In this document: in pieces, positions 8,134 to 16,208 of the stretch
Position numbering within the stretch: the first letter of the stretch is position 1
How the letters are laid out: each line of letters begins with the position of its first letter
Source: Plantibacter sp. PA-3-X8
GTDB taxonomy: Bacteria > Actinomycetota > Actinomycetes > Actinomycetales > Microbacteriaceae
Reading direction: 5' to 3'
Length of the DNA: 64,000 bases
Assembly: GCF_003856975.1 (NCBI RefSeq)
Contig: NZ_CP033107.1
Location: forward strand, 1,488,001 to 1,552,000
Program-made: the position numbers and the translations under genes
Notes under the pieces: generated by a model
The model's input: the letters and a program-made list of their open reading frames with translations, nothing else
Databases searched by the model: none
What the model was told of the DNA's origin: nothing

Positions 8134-8745
8134 ATGACGAACCCCACCGTCCCTCCATCCACGTCGGTGACGCCTGCGACCTCGACGGTCCAGGGGGCGC
8201 TCGCCGCGATCGACGCCGAGCTGCATCGCACCGTGTCGAGCCTGCTGGAGGCCGATCCGGCTCCCTTCGCCGGCGCACTCGACCGCCTGCGAACGGCGGA
8301 CAGCGTGTTCGTGTCCGGTGCCGGTCGTTCCGGTCTCGCGCTCCGGATGACCGCGATGCGACTCATGCACCTCGGGCTCACCGTGCACGTCGTCGGCGAG
8401 ACGACGCCGCCCGCCATCACCTCGGGTGACGTCCTGATCGTCGCCAGCGGCTCCGGTACGACGACGGGTGTGGTCCGCGCTGCGGACACGGCCGTCTCCG
8501 TCGGGGCACAGGTGATCGCCATCACGACCGACCCCGCATCCCCGCTCGCCGAGTTGGCCGCCGAGACGATCGTCGTCCCCGCCGCGCAGAAGACCGACCA
8601 CGGCGGCACGCGTTCCGTGCAGTACTCGGGGAGCCTCTTCGAGCAGGCGGTCATGCTGCTCGGCGACGCGTTCTTCCATGCGCTCTGGCAGTCCGACGGC
8701 GTCAGCGCCGAGGAGCTGTGGCCGCGCCACGCGAACCTCGAGTAG
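8134..8745 (+). CDS. hxlB: 6-phospho-3-hexuloisomerase
   Basis: Converts D-arabino-3-hexulose 6-phosphate to fructose 6-phosphate, the second step of the ribulose monophosphate pathway. The 203-residue protein is a single SIS domain: VFVSGAGRSGLALRMTAMRLMHLGLTVHVVGETTPPAITSGDVLIVASGSGTT, with the sugar-phosphate-binding serines in SGAGRSG and SGSGTT. The C-terminal stretch KTDHGGTRSVQYSGSLFEQ is typical of HxlB. Start ATG 8134 is preceded by GGAGGG (8126-8131), very close to the start. It pairs with hxlA 70 bp downstream; together they fix or detoxify formaldehyde. The 17-residue Thr/Pro/Ser-rich N-terminus is extra relative to core HxlB. Confidence 0.92.
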   Translation: MTNPTVPPSTSVTPATSTVQGALAAIDAELHRTVSSLLEADPAPFAGALDRLRTADSVFVSGAGRSGLALRMTAMRLMHLGLTVHVVGETTPPAITSGDVLIVASGSGTTTGVVRAADTAVSVGAQVIAITTDPASPLAELAAETIVVPAAQKTDHGGTRSVQYSGSLFEQAVMLLGDAFFHALWQSDGVSAEELWPRHANLE

Positions 8746-8815
8746 TCACCCCGATCCCTTCCAACGCGCCCGGCAGACGTCGGACGCATCTCATCACGAC
8801 AGAAAGCAGCACCAC

Positions 8816-9442
8816 ATGAAGCTCCAGGTAGCCATGGACGTCCTCACCACCGAGGCAGCCCTCGAACTCGCCGGGAAGGTCGCGCCCTACGTCGACATCC
8901 TCGAGCTCGGCACGCCCCTCATCAAGAGCGAGGGCCTGCGTGCCGTCACCGCGGTCAAGGACGCCCACCCCGACAAGATCGTGTTCGCCGACCTCAAGAC
9001 CATGGACGCCGGTGAGCTCGAAGCCGACATCGCCTTCTCCGCCGGTGCGGACATCGTCACCGTCCTCGGGACCGCCGGTGACAGCACGATCGTCGGCGCC
9101 GTGAAGGCCGCGAAGGCGCACGGCAAGTCCGTCGTCGTCGACCTCATCGGGGTCGCCGACAAGGTGCAGCGCGCGAAGGAGGTCACCGCTCTCGGCGCCG
9201 CGTTCGTCGAGATGCACGCCGGTCTCGACGAGCAGGCGGAGGAGGGCTTCACCTTCCAGACGCTCCTGTCCGACGGTGAAGCGGCCGCCGTGCCGTTCTC
9301 GGTCGCCGGTGGCGTGAACGTGTCGACGATCGCGTCGGTGCAGCAGGCGGGCGCGCAGGTCGCCGTCGCCGGTGGTGCGATCTATTCGGCCGACGACCCT
9401 GCGGCCTCCGCAGCAGCGCTCCGCGCGGCAATCGTCGCGTAA
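8816..9442 (+). CDS. hxlA: 3-hexulose-6-phosphate synthase
   Basis: Aldolase joining formaldehyde to ribulose 5-phosphate. The 208-residue TIM-barrel of the OMP decarboxylase superfamily starts MKLQVAMDVLTTEAALELA and carries VDILELGTPLIKSEG, the KxxxxxK-equivalent catalytic FADLKTMDAGELEADIAF and the phosphate-binding VAGGVNVSTI and VAGGAIYSADDP loops. Length is normal. ATG 8816 follows AGAAAG (8800-8805). Orthologues are found in methylotrophs, in Bacillus (formaldehyde detoxification) and in archaea (ribose 5-phosphate supply); in this heterotrophic actinobacterium detoxification is the most likely use. Confidence 0.93.
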   Translation: MKLQVAMDVLTTEAALELAGKVAPYVDILELGTPLIKSEGLRAVTAVKDAHPDKIVFADLKTMDAGELEADIAFSAGADIVTVLGTAGDSTIVGAVKAAKAHGKSVVVDLIGVADKVQRAKEVTALGAAFVEMHAGLDEQAEEGFTFQTLLSDGEAAAVPFSVAGGVNVSTIASVQQAGAQVAVAGGAIYSADDPAASAAALRAAIVA

Positions 9443-9476
9443 CCCCGCTCGCCAACCCCGCACCTGTCGGGTTGGC

Positions 9477-9584
9477 CAGCGCGGTGCGCTGACGTGAGCG
9501 CGGTGCATCGGACGTGAGCGCGGGTCTCCAGAGACCCGCGCTCACAGCTCCGGGGCGCGCTCGGGTCAGCGCACCGCGCTGACG
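9477..9584. repeat. Dispersed GC-rich inverted-repeat element, CAGCGCGGTGCGCTG family, copy 1
   Basis: CAGCGCGGTGCGCTGACG (9477-9494) and GTCAGCGCACCGCGCTGACG (9565-9584) are inverted ends. Inside is a perfect 15-bp hairpin, GTGAGCGCGGGTCTC (9514-9528) / GAGACCCGCGCTCAC (9531-9545), with a 2-nt loop. A degenerate second copy lies at 11571-11736. The element fills most of the 270-bp gap between hxlA and the esterase. Confidence 0.75.
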
Positions 9585-9712
9585 CATCGGGTGGATCGGC
9601 TGGGTGAAGTCCGAACATCGGACGGGATTCGGGCGTGACGCGGCATACTGGGCGGATCACCACGCGACGCTCGTCGGATGAGCGCGCGGCCGAGTACCCG
9701 GAGGAGCCGCCG

Positions 9713-11248
9713 ATGACGACCGATTCCAGCCCCGAGCAGCCCACCGCACAGACGACCTCGGGAGCGGTCCGCGGGACGCGCCGCGCCGACGGATCGGTCG
9801 CCTTCCTCGGCATCCCGTTCGCAGAGCCGCCGACCGGAGCGAGACGGTTCCAGGCCCCCGAGCCCAAAGCGCCCTGGGACGGCGTCCTCGACGCGACCGC
9901 CTACGGCGCGACACCGCAGCGGAAGGCCCTGGCCGAGATCACGACCATCCCGGAACCGTCGATCCCCGGCGACTCGACGCTCAACGTCAACGTCTTCACG
10001 CCCGACCCGACACCCGCCGCAGACCGTGCCGGTCTACCCGTCCTCGTGTGGATCCACGGCGGCGGCTTCATCGCCGGGTCGCCCGCGAGCCCCTGGTACG
10101 ACGGTCGGGCCTTCAACCGCGACGGCGTCGTCACGGTCTCGGTGTCCTACCGCCTCGGCTTCGACGGCTTCGGCTGGCTGCCCGACGCCCCGGCCAACCG
10201 CGGGGTCCTCGACTGGATCCTCGCGCTCGAGTGGGTGCGTGACAACATCGCGGCGTTCGGCGGCGACCCGCGGCGGGTCACGATCGCGGGCCAGTCCGCC
10301 GGCGGCGGGTCCGTCATGACCCTGCTCACGGTGCCGTCCGCGCAACCGCTGTTCCAGCGGGCGATCTCCGTGTCCGGAGTCCCCGGCGACGTCCCGCTCC
10401 ACGAGGCGCAGGCCCTGACCGGGCGACTCGCCGAGCACCTCGGCGTGCCCGCGACCCTGGCCGGCTTCGCAAGCGTCCCGGAGGACACGCTGATCGAGGC
10501 CCAAGGCTTCGAGGTCGTCTCCGGCGGTGCGACCGACCCGGAGTCCGTACTCCGCGGGATGACGACGATGAACGGCCGCCTCGGTCTCGGCCCGGTCGTC
10601 GACGGCGAGCTGGTCGTCGACACCGTCGAAGCCGGCATGATCGCGGGACGAGGCGCGGACAAGCCGTTGCTCGTCAGCGCGACCCGAGAGGAGTTCGCCG
10701 GGTTCTTCACCGGTCGGCTCGACCAGTTCGACGCCGTGGCGCCGACGCGTGCCCTGGAACTCATGGGCGTGCCGGAACCGCTCGCCGAGGCGTACGTCGC
10801 GACCCAGCCCGGCGAACGCACGGGACTCGTCGCGGGGCGCTTCGTGAGCGACGTCATGTTCCGTGAGCGCGTCATCCGCTGGCTGGCGCTGCGGGACGAC
10901 GCCGAGACGTGGGTCTCCGACTTCGTGTGGCGCTCGGCGGTGAGCGGGATCGCGGAGCACTGCCTCGACGTCCCGTTCATCTTCGACGTGCTCGACGACC
11001 CGGACGTCACCCGGGTGGCGGGCCCGCACGCGCCGCAGGAGCTCGCTGACCGGATCCACGGCGCGGTCGTGGCGTTCGTCCGAGACGGGTCGCCGGGCTG
11101 GTCGCGGTCCGACCGCGATGCCTCCGGGATCGAGGTGTTCGACGCGGCCGGGGCGCCGACGGTCGAGCCGTTCGCGAGTGCGCGCGTGCTCGCAGCGGCG
11201 AAGCGACTCGCGGAAGCGGCGTCGACGACGGCATCGACACCGGTCTGA
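9713..11248 (+). CDS. Carboxylesterase, type B (alpha/beta hydrolase)
   Basis: Hydrolyses carboxylic esters. The 511-residue protein has the type-B core: oxyanion-hole motif WIHGGGFIAGSP (about residue 115), the nucleophile in GQSAGGGSVMTLL (Ser about 195) and a late His/Glu-bearing region (FRE-type acidic residue and IAEHCLDVPFIFDVL). Usual family length is about 500. No signal peptide is visible, so it is probably cytoplasmic. ATG 9713 has GAGGAG at 9701-9706. The open frame extends upstream to 9635 but without a ribosome binding site. Substrate unknown. Confidence 0.9.
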   Translation: MTTDSSPEQPTAQTTSGAVRGTRRADGSVAFLGIPFAEPPTGARRFQAPEPKAPWDGVLDATAYGATPQRKALAEITTIPEPSIPGDSTLNVNVFTPDPTPAADRAGLPVLVWIHGGGFIAGSPASPWYDGRAFNRDGVVTVSVSYRLGFDGFGWLPDAPANRGVLDWILALEWVRDNIAAFGGDPRRVTIAGQSAGGGSVMTLLTVPSAQPLFQRAISVSGVPGDVPLHEAQALTGRLAEHLGVPATLAGFASVPEDTLIEAQGFEVVSGGATDPESVLRGMTTMNGRLGLGPVVDGELVVDTVEAGMIAGRGADKPLLVSATREEFAGFFTGRLDQFDAVAPTRALELMGVPEPLAEAYVATQPGERTGLVAGRFVSDVMFRERVIRWLALRDDAETWVSDFVWRSAVSGIAEHCLDVPFIFDVLDDPDVTRVAGPHAPQELADRIHGAVVAFVRDGSPGWSRSDRDASGIEVFDAAGAPTVEPFASARVLAAAKRLAEAASTTASTPV

Positions 11249-11352
11249 CGGGCCCGGGCACTCGGCTCCTAGGATGAACCGGGCCGTTCTGCCAGGGGGT
11301 GTGGCTGTGAGGCGTCCCGCGTTACCGTCGGGACACGAGGAAAGGAATCAGC

Positions 11353-11529
11353 ATGAGCGACCCACGAGACGAGATGGACGACCCGATCGGCGACGCACAG
11401 GAGGTGATCTCCCGAGCGCTGCCCGACAACGCTCCCGAGAGCGATGATCCGATGGCGGCGCCGACGGTGGACGACCCGGGCTCCGAGCCCGGCGACGGCG
11501 ACCCCGCCGACCAGCCGGGGCTCCTCTAG
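11353..11529 (+). CDS. Small acidic hypothetical protein (58 aa)
   Basis: An open frame of 58 codons (MSDPRDEMDDPIGDAQEV...DQPGLL) with ribosome binding site GAGGAAAGG (11337-11345) at good spacing. It is very rich in Asp, Pro and Gly and is probably disordered. Similar short acidic proteins are common in Microbacteriaceae with no known role. A longer overlapping open frame from 11444 in another frame is judged a shadow. Confidence 0.6.
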   Translation: MSDPRDEMDDPIGDAQEVISRALPDNAPESDDPMAAPTVDDPGSEPGDGDPADQPGLL

Positions 11530-11880
11530 CGGAGCTCGCCGGGGCGACCCGCAGCTCGGGAATCCCTGGTCAGCGCGGTGCTGCCGACCGAGGTGTGCTG
11601 AACCGGCGCCAGCGCGGTGCGCTGGTCCGAACCCCCGGGATCAGGCTTCAGCGCGGCCCGTGCGCGTGGGCGCGACCCTCCGGAGACCCGCGCTCACGCG
11701 TGTGGCCCGCGCTCGCGTCAGCGCACCGCGCTGGCGCAAACCGGAACGCAGGAGGGTGGAGGTGTGCAACGCAGGGGCGCTCCGCGCGCGTAGCGGAACG
11801 ACTTCGGACGATGTCAACCCCCGGGACGGAATGGTCAGGCCCCCATACGGTGGACGGAGTTCTGCGAAAGGAGCTTCATC
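11530..11880. repeat. Intergenic region with degenerate CAGCGCGGTGCGCTG element, copy 2
   Basis: This 351-bp gap contains no convincing gene. CAGCGCGGTG occurs at 11571-11580, CCAGCGCGGTGCGCTGG at 11609-11625 and GTCAGCGCACCGCGCTGGCG at 11717-11736, matching the ends of the element at 9477-9584. The GGAGACCCGCGCTCACG segment (11682-11698) matches its internal arm. The last 50 bases hold the leader and ribosome binding site of the next small gene. Confidence 0.7.
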
Positions 11881-12045
11881 ATGAACATCCTGCTCATCAT
11901 CGTCATCGTCGTTGCCATCGTTCTCGCCATCACCGGTGGGTTCGTCCAGTCCCTCAACTTCCTGCTGTGGGTCGGCCTCGTGCTGCTCGCGATCGCGATC
12001 ATCGCGTTCCTGATCAGGACGATCACGGGTCGCAAGGCCCTCTGA
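11881..12045 (+). CDS. Small two-helix membrane protein (54 aa)
   Basis: A 54-codon gene with a strong ribosome binding site (AAAGGAG, 11867-11873). Almost the whole protein is hydrophobic: residues 2-18 and 25-45 form two predicted membrane helices joined by GGFVQSLN, with a basic tail RTITGRKAL. Very similar short proteins are widespread in actinobacteria, often near stress genes; function unknown. A strong hairpin terminator follows directly. Confidence 0.75.
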   Translation: MNILLIIVIVVAIVLAITGGFVQSLNFLLWVGLVLLAIAIIAFLIRTITGRKAL

Positions 12046-12060
12046 CTCGAATCCGAGTTC

Positions 12061-12098
12061 GCGAAGCGGTCGGTCCCTCCGGGGGCCGGCCGCTTCGC
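12061..12098. terminator. Bidirectional hairpin terminator
   Basis: GCGAAGCGGTCGG (12061-12073) pairs with CCGGCCGCTTCGC (12086-12098) with one wobble. It lies between the small membrane protein gene (+) and the amidotransferase gene (-) and can serve both. Confidence 0.75.
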
Positions 12099-12135
12099 TG
12101 TGTCCGGGGTGCTGTGTCCGGGCGCTGTCCGAGTC

Positions 12136-12885
12136 CTACCGCAGTGACGGGTCCACGCTCGTCCGACGGAGCACCGCGTCGGCGAAGGCCCCGAACAACC
12201 GCTCGCCGGCCTCCCGCATCGGACCCGCCACCGCGGCGACCTCGGACCGCAGGCGGTCGGCCGCCTCCTCCGCGGTCCCGGCGATGAACGGCAGGTCGCG
12301 GAGCATGAGCGGTTCCGCGAGCCACCGGTCGAGCATCGGCGGGTCGACCTCGAGGTGGAACTGCGTCGCGAAGACCCGGTCCTCGATCCGGAACGCCTGG
12401 TTCGGCGTCGACGGCGACGACGCGAGGACCGTCGCTCCATACGGAGCCTCGACGACATCGCCATGCCAGTGCAGCACCGGCAGCCGCTCGCCCCGCATGC
12501 CGAGTTCGCTCTCGGTCAGGAGCTCGACGTCGCCGACACCCACTTCGTGCGCGGCCGCCGAGTGGAGCGTGGCTCCGAGGGCCGTCGCGATGAGCTGATG
12601 CCCGAGACAGACCCCGAACACCGGGATGCCGAGCACCGCCGCATCGCGCACGAGCTGCGCTTCGAGCCCGAGACCCGGGTGCTCCTCCACGTCGAGCGCG
12701 CCCATCGGGCCGCCGAGGAGGACGAGCCCGTCGAACCCGGTGATCTCGCGCGCCGGCGGCAGCTCACGACGCTCGACGATCGTGTCGAGCGTCCAGTCGA
12801 TCCCCGACGCCGTCAGCACCTCGCCGAGCACCGCCGGTCGTTCCCAGGGGACGTGCTGCAGGACGAGGACGTGCGGTCTGGTCAT
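12136..12885 (-). CDS. Class I glutamine amidotransferase (GMP-synthase-like, stand-alone)
   Basis: A 249-residue protein with the triad Cys93 ([10 protein letters not shown]), His177 and Glu179 ([10 protein letters not shown]) and the oxyanion motif [17 protein letters not shown]. It belongs to the stand-alone GATase1_GMPS-like group, which includes gamma-glutamyl hydrolases and unassigned amidotransferases. No synthase partner is nearby, so the acceptor is unknown. The ATG is the first in frame; upstream sequence to dcd on the other strand is a 137-bp divergent region without an evident operator. Confidence 0.85.
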   Translation of the reverse strand: MTRPHVLVLQHVPWERPAVLGEVLTASGIDWTLDTIVERRELPPAREITGFDGLVLLGGPMGALDVEEHPGLGLEAQLVRDAAVLGIPVFGVCLGHQLIATALGATLHSAAAHEVGVGDVELLTESELGMRGERLPVLHWHGDVVEAPYGATVLASSPSTPNQAFRIEDRVFATQFHLEVDPPMLDRWLAEPLMLRDLPFIAGTAEEAADRLRSEVAAVAGPMREAGERLFGAFADAVLRRTSVDPSLR

Positions 12886-13022
12886 CGGAGACCTCCAGGT
12901 CGCTGGGGCGGCACGACAGGTCTCCGCCGGGTCGCGGAGGTCGTCGCCGTGCGAGCATCGTAGCGAATCCGGGCGTCGTCACCGGCCCGAGGCATCGGGC
13001 TCCCGGCCGATACACTGTCACC

Positions 13023-13613
13023 GTGCTGCTCTCGGACCGTGACATCAAAGCCGAACTCGACGCCTCCCGCATCGCGCTCGACCCCTACTCGCCGGAGATG
13101 ATCCAGCCGTCGTCCATCGACGTCCGCCTCGATCGTTTCTTCCGCCTCTTCGACAACCACAAGTACCCCTTCATCGATCCCGCGGAGGATCAGCCGGAGC
13201 TGACGCGCCTCATCGAGACGCTGCCGAACGAGCCGTTCATCCTGCACCCCGGCGAGTTCGTCCTGGGGTCCACGTACGAGCGGGTGTCCCTCCCGGACGA
13301 CGTCGCCGCACGCCTCGAGGGCAAGAGCTCGCTCGGTCGTCTCGGGCTCCTCACGCACTCCACCGCCGGCTTCATCGACCCGGGCTTCACGGGCCACGTC
13401 ACCCTCGAGCTCAGCAACGTCGCGACGCTGCCGATCAAGCTCTGGCCGGGGATGAAGATCGGGCAGATGTGCTTCTTCCGGCTCACGTCACCGGCCGAGC
13501 GCCCGTACGGTTCGAGCGAGTACAGTTCCAGGTATCAGGGACAGCGTGGACCCACCGCCTCCCGTTCCTTCCAGAACTTCCACCGGACCGACGTCGGCGA
13601 GACGCAGCGCTGA
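13023..13613 (+). CDS. dcd: dCTP deaminase
   Basis: Deaminates dCTP to dUTP (or directly to dUMP in bifunctional forms such as that of Mycobacterium tuberculosis) for thymidylate supply. The 196-residue trimeric dUTPase-fold protein carries [30 protein letters not shown] and the catalytic Glu in GHVTLELSN. The C-terminal [14 protein letters not shown] tail closes over the nucleotide. It uses a GTG start (13023); no ribosome binding site is seen, but a possible -10 (TACACT, 13012-13017) lies five bases upstream, suggesting a leaderless message. Whether it is bifunctional cannot be settled by eye. Confidence 0.93.
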   Translation: MLLSDRDIKAELDASRIALDPYSPEMIQPSSIDVRLDRFFRLFDNHKYPFIDPAEDQPELTRLIETLPNEPFILHPGEFVLGSTYERVSLPDDVAARLEGKSSLGRLGLLTHSTAGFIDPGFTGHVTLELSNVATLPIKLWPGMKIGQMCFFRLTSPAERPYGSSEYSSRYQGQRGPTASRSFQNFHRTDVGETQR

Positions 13614-13676
13614 CGCAGGACTGAGGCGGGCGTCCCGACGACGGGCGGGCAGGTGGACCAGCAGAAAGGCCCCGCC

Positions 13677-14204
13677 ATGAGCACGTCAGAGCGACCCGAC
13701 TTCGCCCGCGCGATCACCGCCGACGGGCCGACGCCGCTCTACCCGCGTCGCATGGTCCGGTTCGGGCAGTTCGTCGGGTCCTGGGACGTCCACTCGAAGC
13801 GCCTCGACGACGAGAGTGGCGAGTGGGTCGAGTCCGACTTCCGTTGGATCGTGTCGTACATCCTCGAGGGGCGGGCCGTGCAGGACGTCCAGCTCGTCGC
13901 GAACGACGCGGAACCGTCGGGCTGGGAGACGGTCAGTACGGCTCTCCGCGTCTACGACCGGTTGATGGGCGCCTGGCGGGTGAACTACGTCGAGCCACGG
14001 CGCGGCGAGTTCTGCCAGCTCGTCGCGACGCCGCACCGCTCCGACGGCATCCGTCAGGACGGCACGCGGAACGACGACAAGCTCATCCGATGGAACTTCA
14101 GCGGCATCACCGAGGACTCGTACACCTGGGAGAGCTGGGTGTCCGACGACGAGGGCGTGACCTGGTGGCTGCAGGAGCACAACGAGGGTCGCCGCATCGC
14201 CTGA
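13677..14204 (+). CDS. Calycin-like hypothetical protein (DUF1579-like)
   Basis: A 175-residue soluble protein with the pattern of a lipocalin/nitrobindin-like barrel: FGQFVGSWDVHSKRLDD near the N-terminus, then alternating hydrophobic strands (FRWIVSYILEGRAVQDV, STALRVYDRLMGAWRVNYVEP, IRWNFSGITEDSYTWESWVSDDEGVTW). The pattern resembles DUF1579 proteins; the family call is tentative. Ribosome binding site AGAAAGG (13663-13669) supports ATG 13677 over the GTG at 13653. Function unknown. Confidence 0.65.
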   Translation: MSTSERPDFARAITADGPTPLYPRRMVRFGQFVGSWDVHSKRLDDESGEWVESDFRWIVSYILEGRAVQDVQLVANDAEPSGWETVSTALRVYDRLMGAWRVNYVEPRRGEFCQLVATPHRSDGIRQDGTRNDDKLIRWNFSGITEDSYTWESWVSDDEGVTWWLQEHNEGRRIA

Positions 14205-14228
14205 GCGGATCCGTCTCCACCGCGACAC

Positions 14229-14714
14229 TCAGGGGTCGGTGCGCGCCAGGCGCTCCAGGAACGACGCCAGCTGCTCGCGCTCGGCCGTGGAGAAGCCGTC
14301 GAGGACACGCTCCTCGGCGGCGAGATGATCGGGCAGAGCCGCTTCGACGAGGCGCTTGCCGGCCGGGGTGAGGGCGACGACCGTGCCGCGCCCGTCCTGC
14401 TCGCTCGGACGGCGCGTGACGAGACCGCGCTCGACGAGCTTGTTCACGCGCTGGGCGATCGCGCTCGACGTCACCATCGACCAGTGGGCGAGGTCCTTCG
14501 GCGCGAGCTCGTGCGGTGAGCCGGCGCGGAGCAGGGTGGCGAGCACGTCGAACGAGGCGCTGTCGAGACCGTGCTCGGCGAAGGTCGAGGACAGACGGGC
14601 GTCGACCGCCGTCGCCGCTCGCGACAGTCGTCCGATGACGGCCATGGGCGAGACGTCGAGATCGGGTCGCTCGGTCCGCCACTGGCTCAGGATGTCGTCG
14701 ACGCGCGTGCTCAT
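14229..14714 (-). CDS. MarR family transcriptional regulator
   Basis: A 161-residue winged-helix repressor: dimerisation helix (VIGRLSRAATAVDARLSSTFAEHGL), DNA-binding helices (LAPKDLAHWSMVTSSAIAQRVNKLVERGLVTR) and the wing with the conserved Asp-Gly-Arg (EQDGRGTVVALTPAG). It is divergent from an EamA transporter, and the 45-bp gap contains a 10-bp perfect palindrome with a 7-bp centre. It therefore probably represses the transporter and itself, with release by a small toxic or aromatic ligand. Start ATG (14712-14714) avoids the upstream in-frame ATG that lies in the operator. Confidence 0.88.
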   Translation of the reverse strand: MSTRVDDILSQWRTERPDLDVSPMAVIGRLSRAATAVDARLSSTFAEHGLDSASFDVLATLLRAGSPHELAPKDLAHWSMVTSSAIAQRVNKLVERGLVTRRPSEQDGRGTVVALTPAGKRLVEAALPDHLAAEERVLDGFSTAEREQLASFLERLARTDP

Positions 14715-14737
14715 GCAGCCAGCGTAGCAATTCACTT

Positions 14738-14764
14738 AGCACTGAGCTATTCTTGCTCAGTGCT
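14738..14764. promoter_or_regulatory. MarR-type operator and promoter of the EamA transporter
   Basis: AGCACTGAGC (14738-14747) and GCTCAGTGCT (14755-14764) are perfect inverted repeats with a 7-bp centre. The centre includes TATTCT (14748-14753), a likely -10 box. The GTG start of the transporter (14760) is inside the right arm, so repressor binding would block a leaderless transcript at its origin. Confidence 0.75.
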
Positions 14765-15710
14765 TAGCAATCAAATCCGTATCGCCGCCGTCACCGCCAT
14801 CGCCCCGATCAGCTGGGGGACCACCTACCTCGTCACGAGCGAACTGCTCCCGCCGGGACGACCGCTGTTGGCAGCCGTGCTCCGGGCGCTGCCCGCGGGC
14901 CTCCTGCTCCTCGCGATCACGCGAACCCTGCCGGTCGGTGGCTGGTGGTGGCGGTCGCTCGTGCTCGGCACGCTCAACATCGGCGCCTTCTTCGCGTTCC
15001 TCTTCCTCGCCGCCTACCGACTGCCCGGCGGGGTCGCCGCGACCATGGGGGCGATCGGGCCCGTGCTCGTCGCCGTGCTCGCGAGCCTGCTGGTGGGGGA
15101 GGCGTTGACCGTACGTCGCGTCGTCGCCGGGTTCGCCGGGGTGCTGGGCGTCGCCCTCATCGTGCTGCAGGCCGACGCGCGTCTCGACGCGGTCGGCGTC
15201 GTCGCCGCACTCGCGGGGGCGGTCTCGATGTCGCTCGGATCGGTGCTGAGCAAGCGGTGGGGGAGACCGGAGGTCGGCCGCCGGATCGGCGCGCGTCGGC
15301 GCACGAACCCGGACCTCGACCCGAACGCCGGCAGCGGCGCACCGGTCTCCGGCCTCGCGCTGACCGCCTGGCAGCTCGTCGCCGGCGGTCTCGTCCTCGT
15401 GCCGGTGCTGCTCGTCGTCGAGGGACTTCCGTCGGCCGCCCCGGACGCAGCGGCGATCGGCGGGTACGCCTACCTCTCCCTCGTCGGCACGGCCCTCGCG
15501 TACGCCCTGTGGTTCCGTGGCATCGCCGCGCTGCCCGTCGGGTCAGTGTCCTTCCTCGGCCTGCTCAGTCCCGTCGTCGCCGTACTGGCAGGCCTCGTGG
15601 TCCTCGGCGAAGCGCTGAGCCTCGGACAAGTGCTCGGGATCGCGGTCGTCGCCGGCTCCCTCGTCCTGGTCTTCACCGCGAGGCGGCCCCGGGCCATACT
15701 GAGCGCATGA
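14760..15710 (+). CDS. EamA/DMT family transporter
   Basis: A 316-residue inner-membrane exporter of the drug/metabolite transporter superfamily with ten hydrophobic segments in two EamA repeats (about residues 5-140 and 185-310). First-repeat landmarks are ISWGTTYLVTSELLPPGRP and GGVAATMGAIGPVLVAVLASLLVGE; second-repeat landmarks are SLVGTALAYALWFRGIAALPVGSVSFLGLLSPVVAVLAGLVVLGEALS. A polar loop of about 30 residues (GRPEVGRRIGARRRTNPDLDPNAG) separates the halves. GTG 14760 is used; an upstream extension would cross the marR gene. The substrate is unknown, regulated by the divergent MarR. Confidence 0.85.
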   Translation: MLSNQIRIAAVTAIAPISWGTTYLVTSELLPPGRPLLAAVLRALPAGLLLLAITRTLPVGGWWWRSLVLGTLNIGAFFAFLFLAAYRLPGGVAATMGAIGPVLVAVLASLLVGEALTVRRVVAGFAGVLGVALIVLQADARLDAVGVVAALAGAVSMSLGSVLSKRWGRPEVGRRIGARRRTNPDLDPNAGSGAPVSGLALTAWQLVAGGLVLVPVLLVVEGLPSAAPDAAAIGGYAYLSLVGTALAYALWFRGIAALPVGSVSFLGLLSPVVAVLAGLVVLGEALSLGQVLGIAVVAGSLVLVFTARRPRAILSA

Positions 15711-16144
15711 GATTCCGCACCGTCATCGAACTCCAGGGCAACAACACCGGCATCCTCATCCCCGACGCCGTCGTCGAGGGCCTGGATCGTGGCAAGCGCG
15801 TGCCCGTCGTCGTCACCGTCGGTGCGACCACCTACCGCAGCACCATCACGCCGATGGGCGGCCGGTACCTGATCGCATTGAGCGCCGCCAACCGCGCCGC
15901 CGCCGGGGTCGCAGGAGGCGACGAGGTCGACGTGGACCTCGAGGTCGACGACGCACCGCGCGTGTTCCCGCTGCCGCCCGAGCTCGAGACCGCGCTCGCG
16001 GGAGACGAGCAGGCGCTCGCCGCCTACGGAGCCCTGTCGTTCAGTCGACAGCGCGCGCTGGCCGAGCCGGTCGCACTGGCGAAGACGGATGCGACGCGCG
16101 ACAAGCGGATCGCCGCGGCCGTCGAAGCGCTCCGCGGCGCCTGA
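15707..16144 (+). CDS. DUF1905 plus YdeI/OmpD-associated domain protein
   Basis: A 145-residue protein. Residues 1-85 form a DUF1905 beta-barrel-like domain (MRFRTVIELQGNNTGILIPDAVVEGLDRGKR...GDEVDVDLEVDD) and residues 90-145 the YdeI/OmdA helical domain with the conserved SFSRQR and DKRI pieces. The family has been linked to bacteriocin or peptide protection in some species but with little direct proof. ATG 15707 overlaps the transporter stop, so the two are co-transcribed and presumably under the same MarR regulator. Confidence 0.8.
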   Translation: MRFRTVIELQGNNTGILIPDAVVEGLDRGKRVPVVVTVGATTYRSTITPMGGRYLIALSAANRAAAGVAGGDEVDVDLEVDDAPRVFPLPPELETALAGDEQALAAYGALSFSRQRALAEPVALAKTDATRDKRIAAAVEALRGA

Positions 16145-16149
16145 CCTCG

Positions 16150-16208
16150 CTCAGTCGCCTGAATCTGTTCGGAAACCGGCTCGATCCGCGCAGATCCGGG
16201 CGACTCAG
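16150..16208. repeat. Inverted-repeat element, CTGAGTCGCC family, copy 2
   Basis: Imperfect left arm 16150-16167 and right arm 16191-16208 (CAGATCCGGGCGACTCAG). The right arm is identical to that at 3022-3039. It lies between convergent genes (DUF1905 and idi) and may terminate both. Confidence 0.7.
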
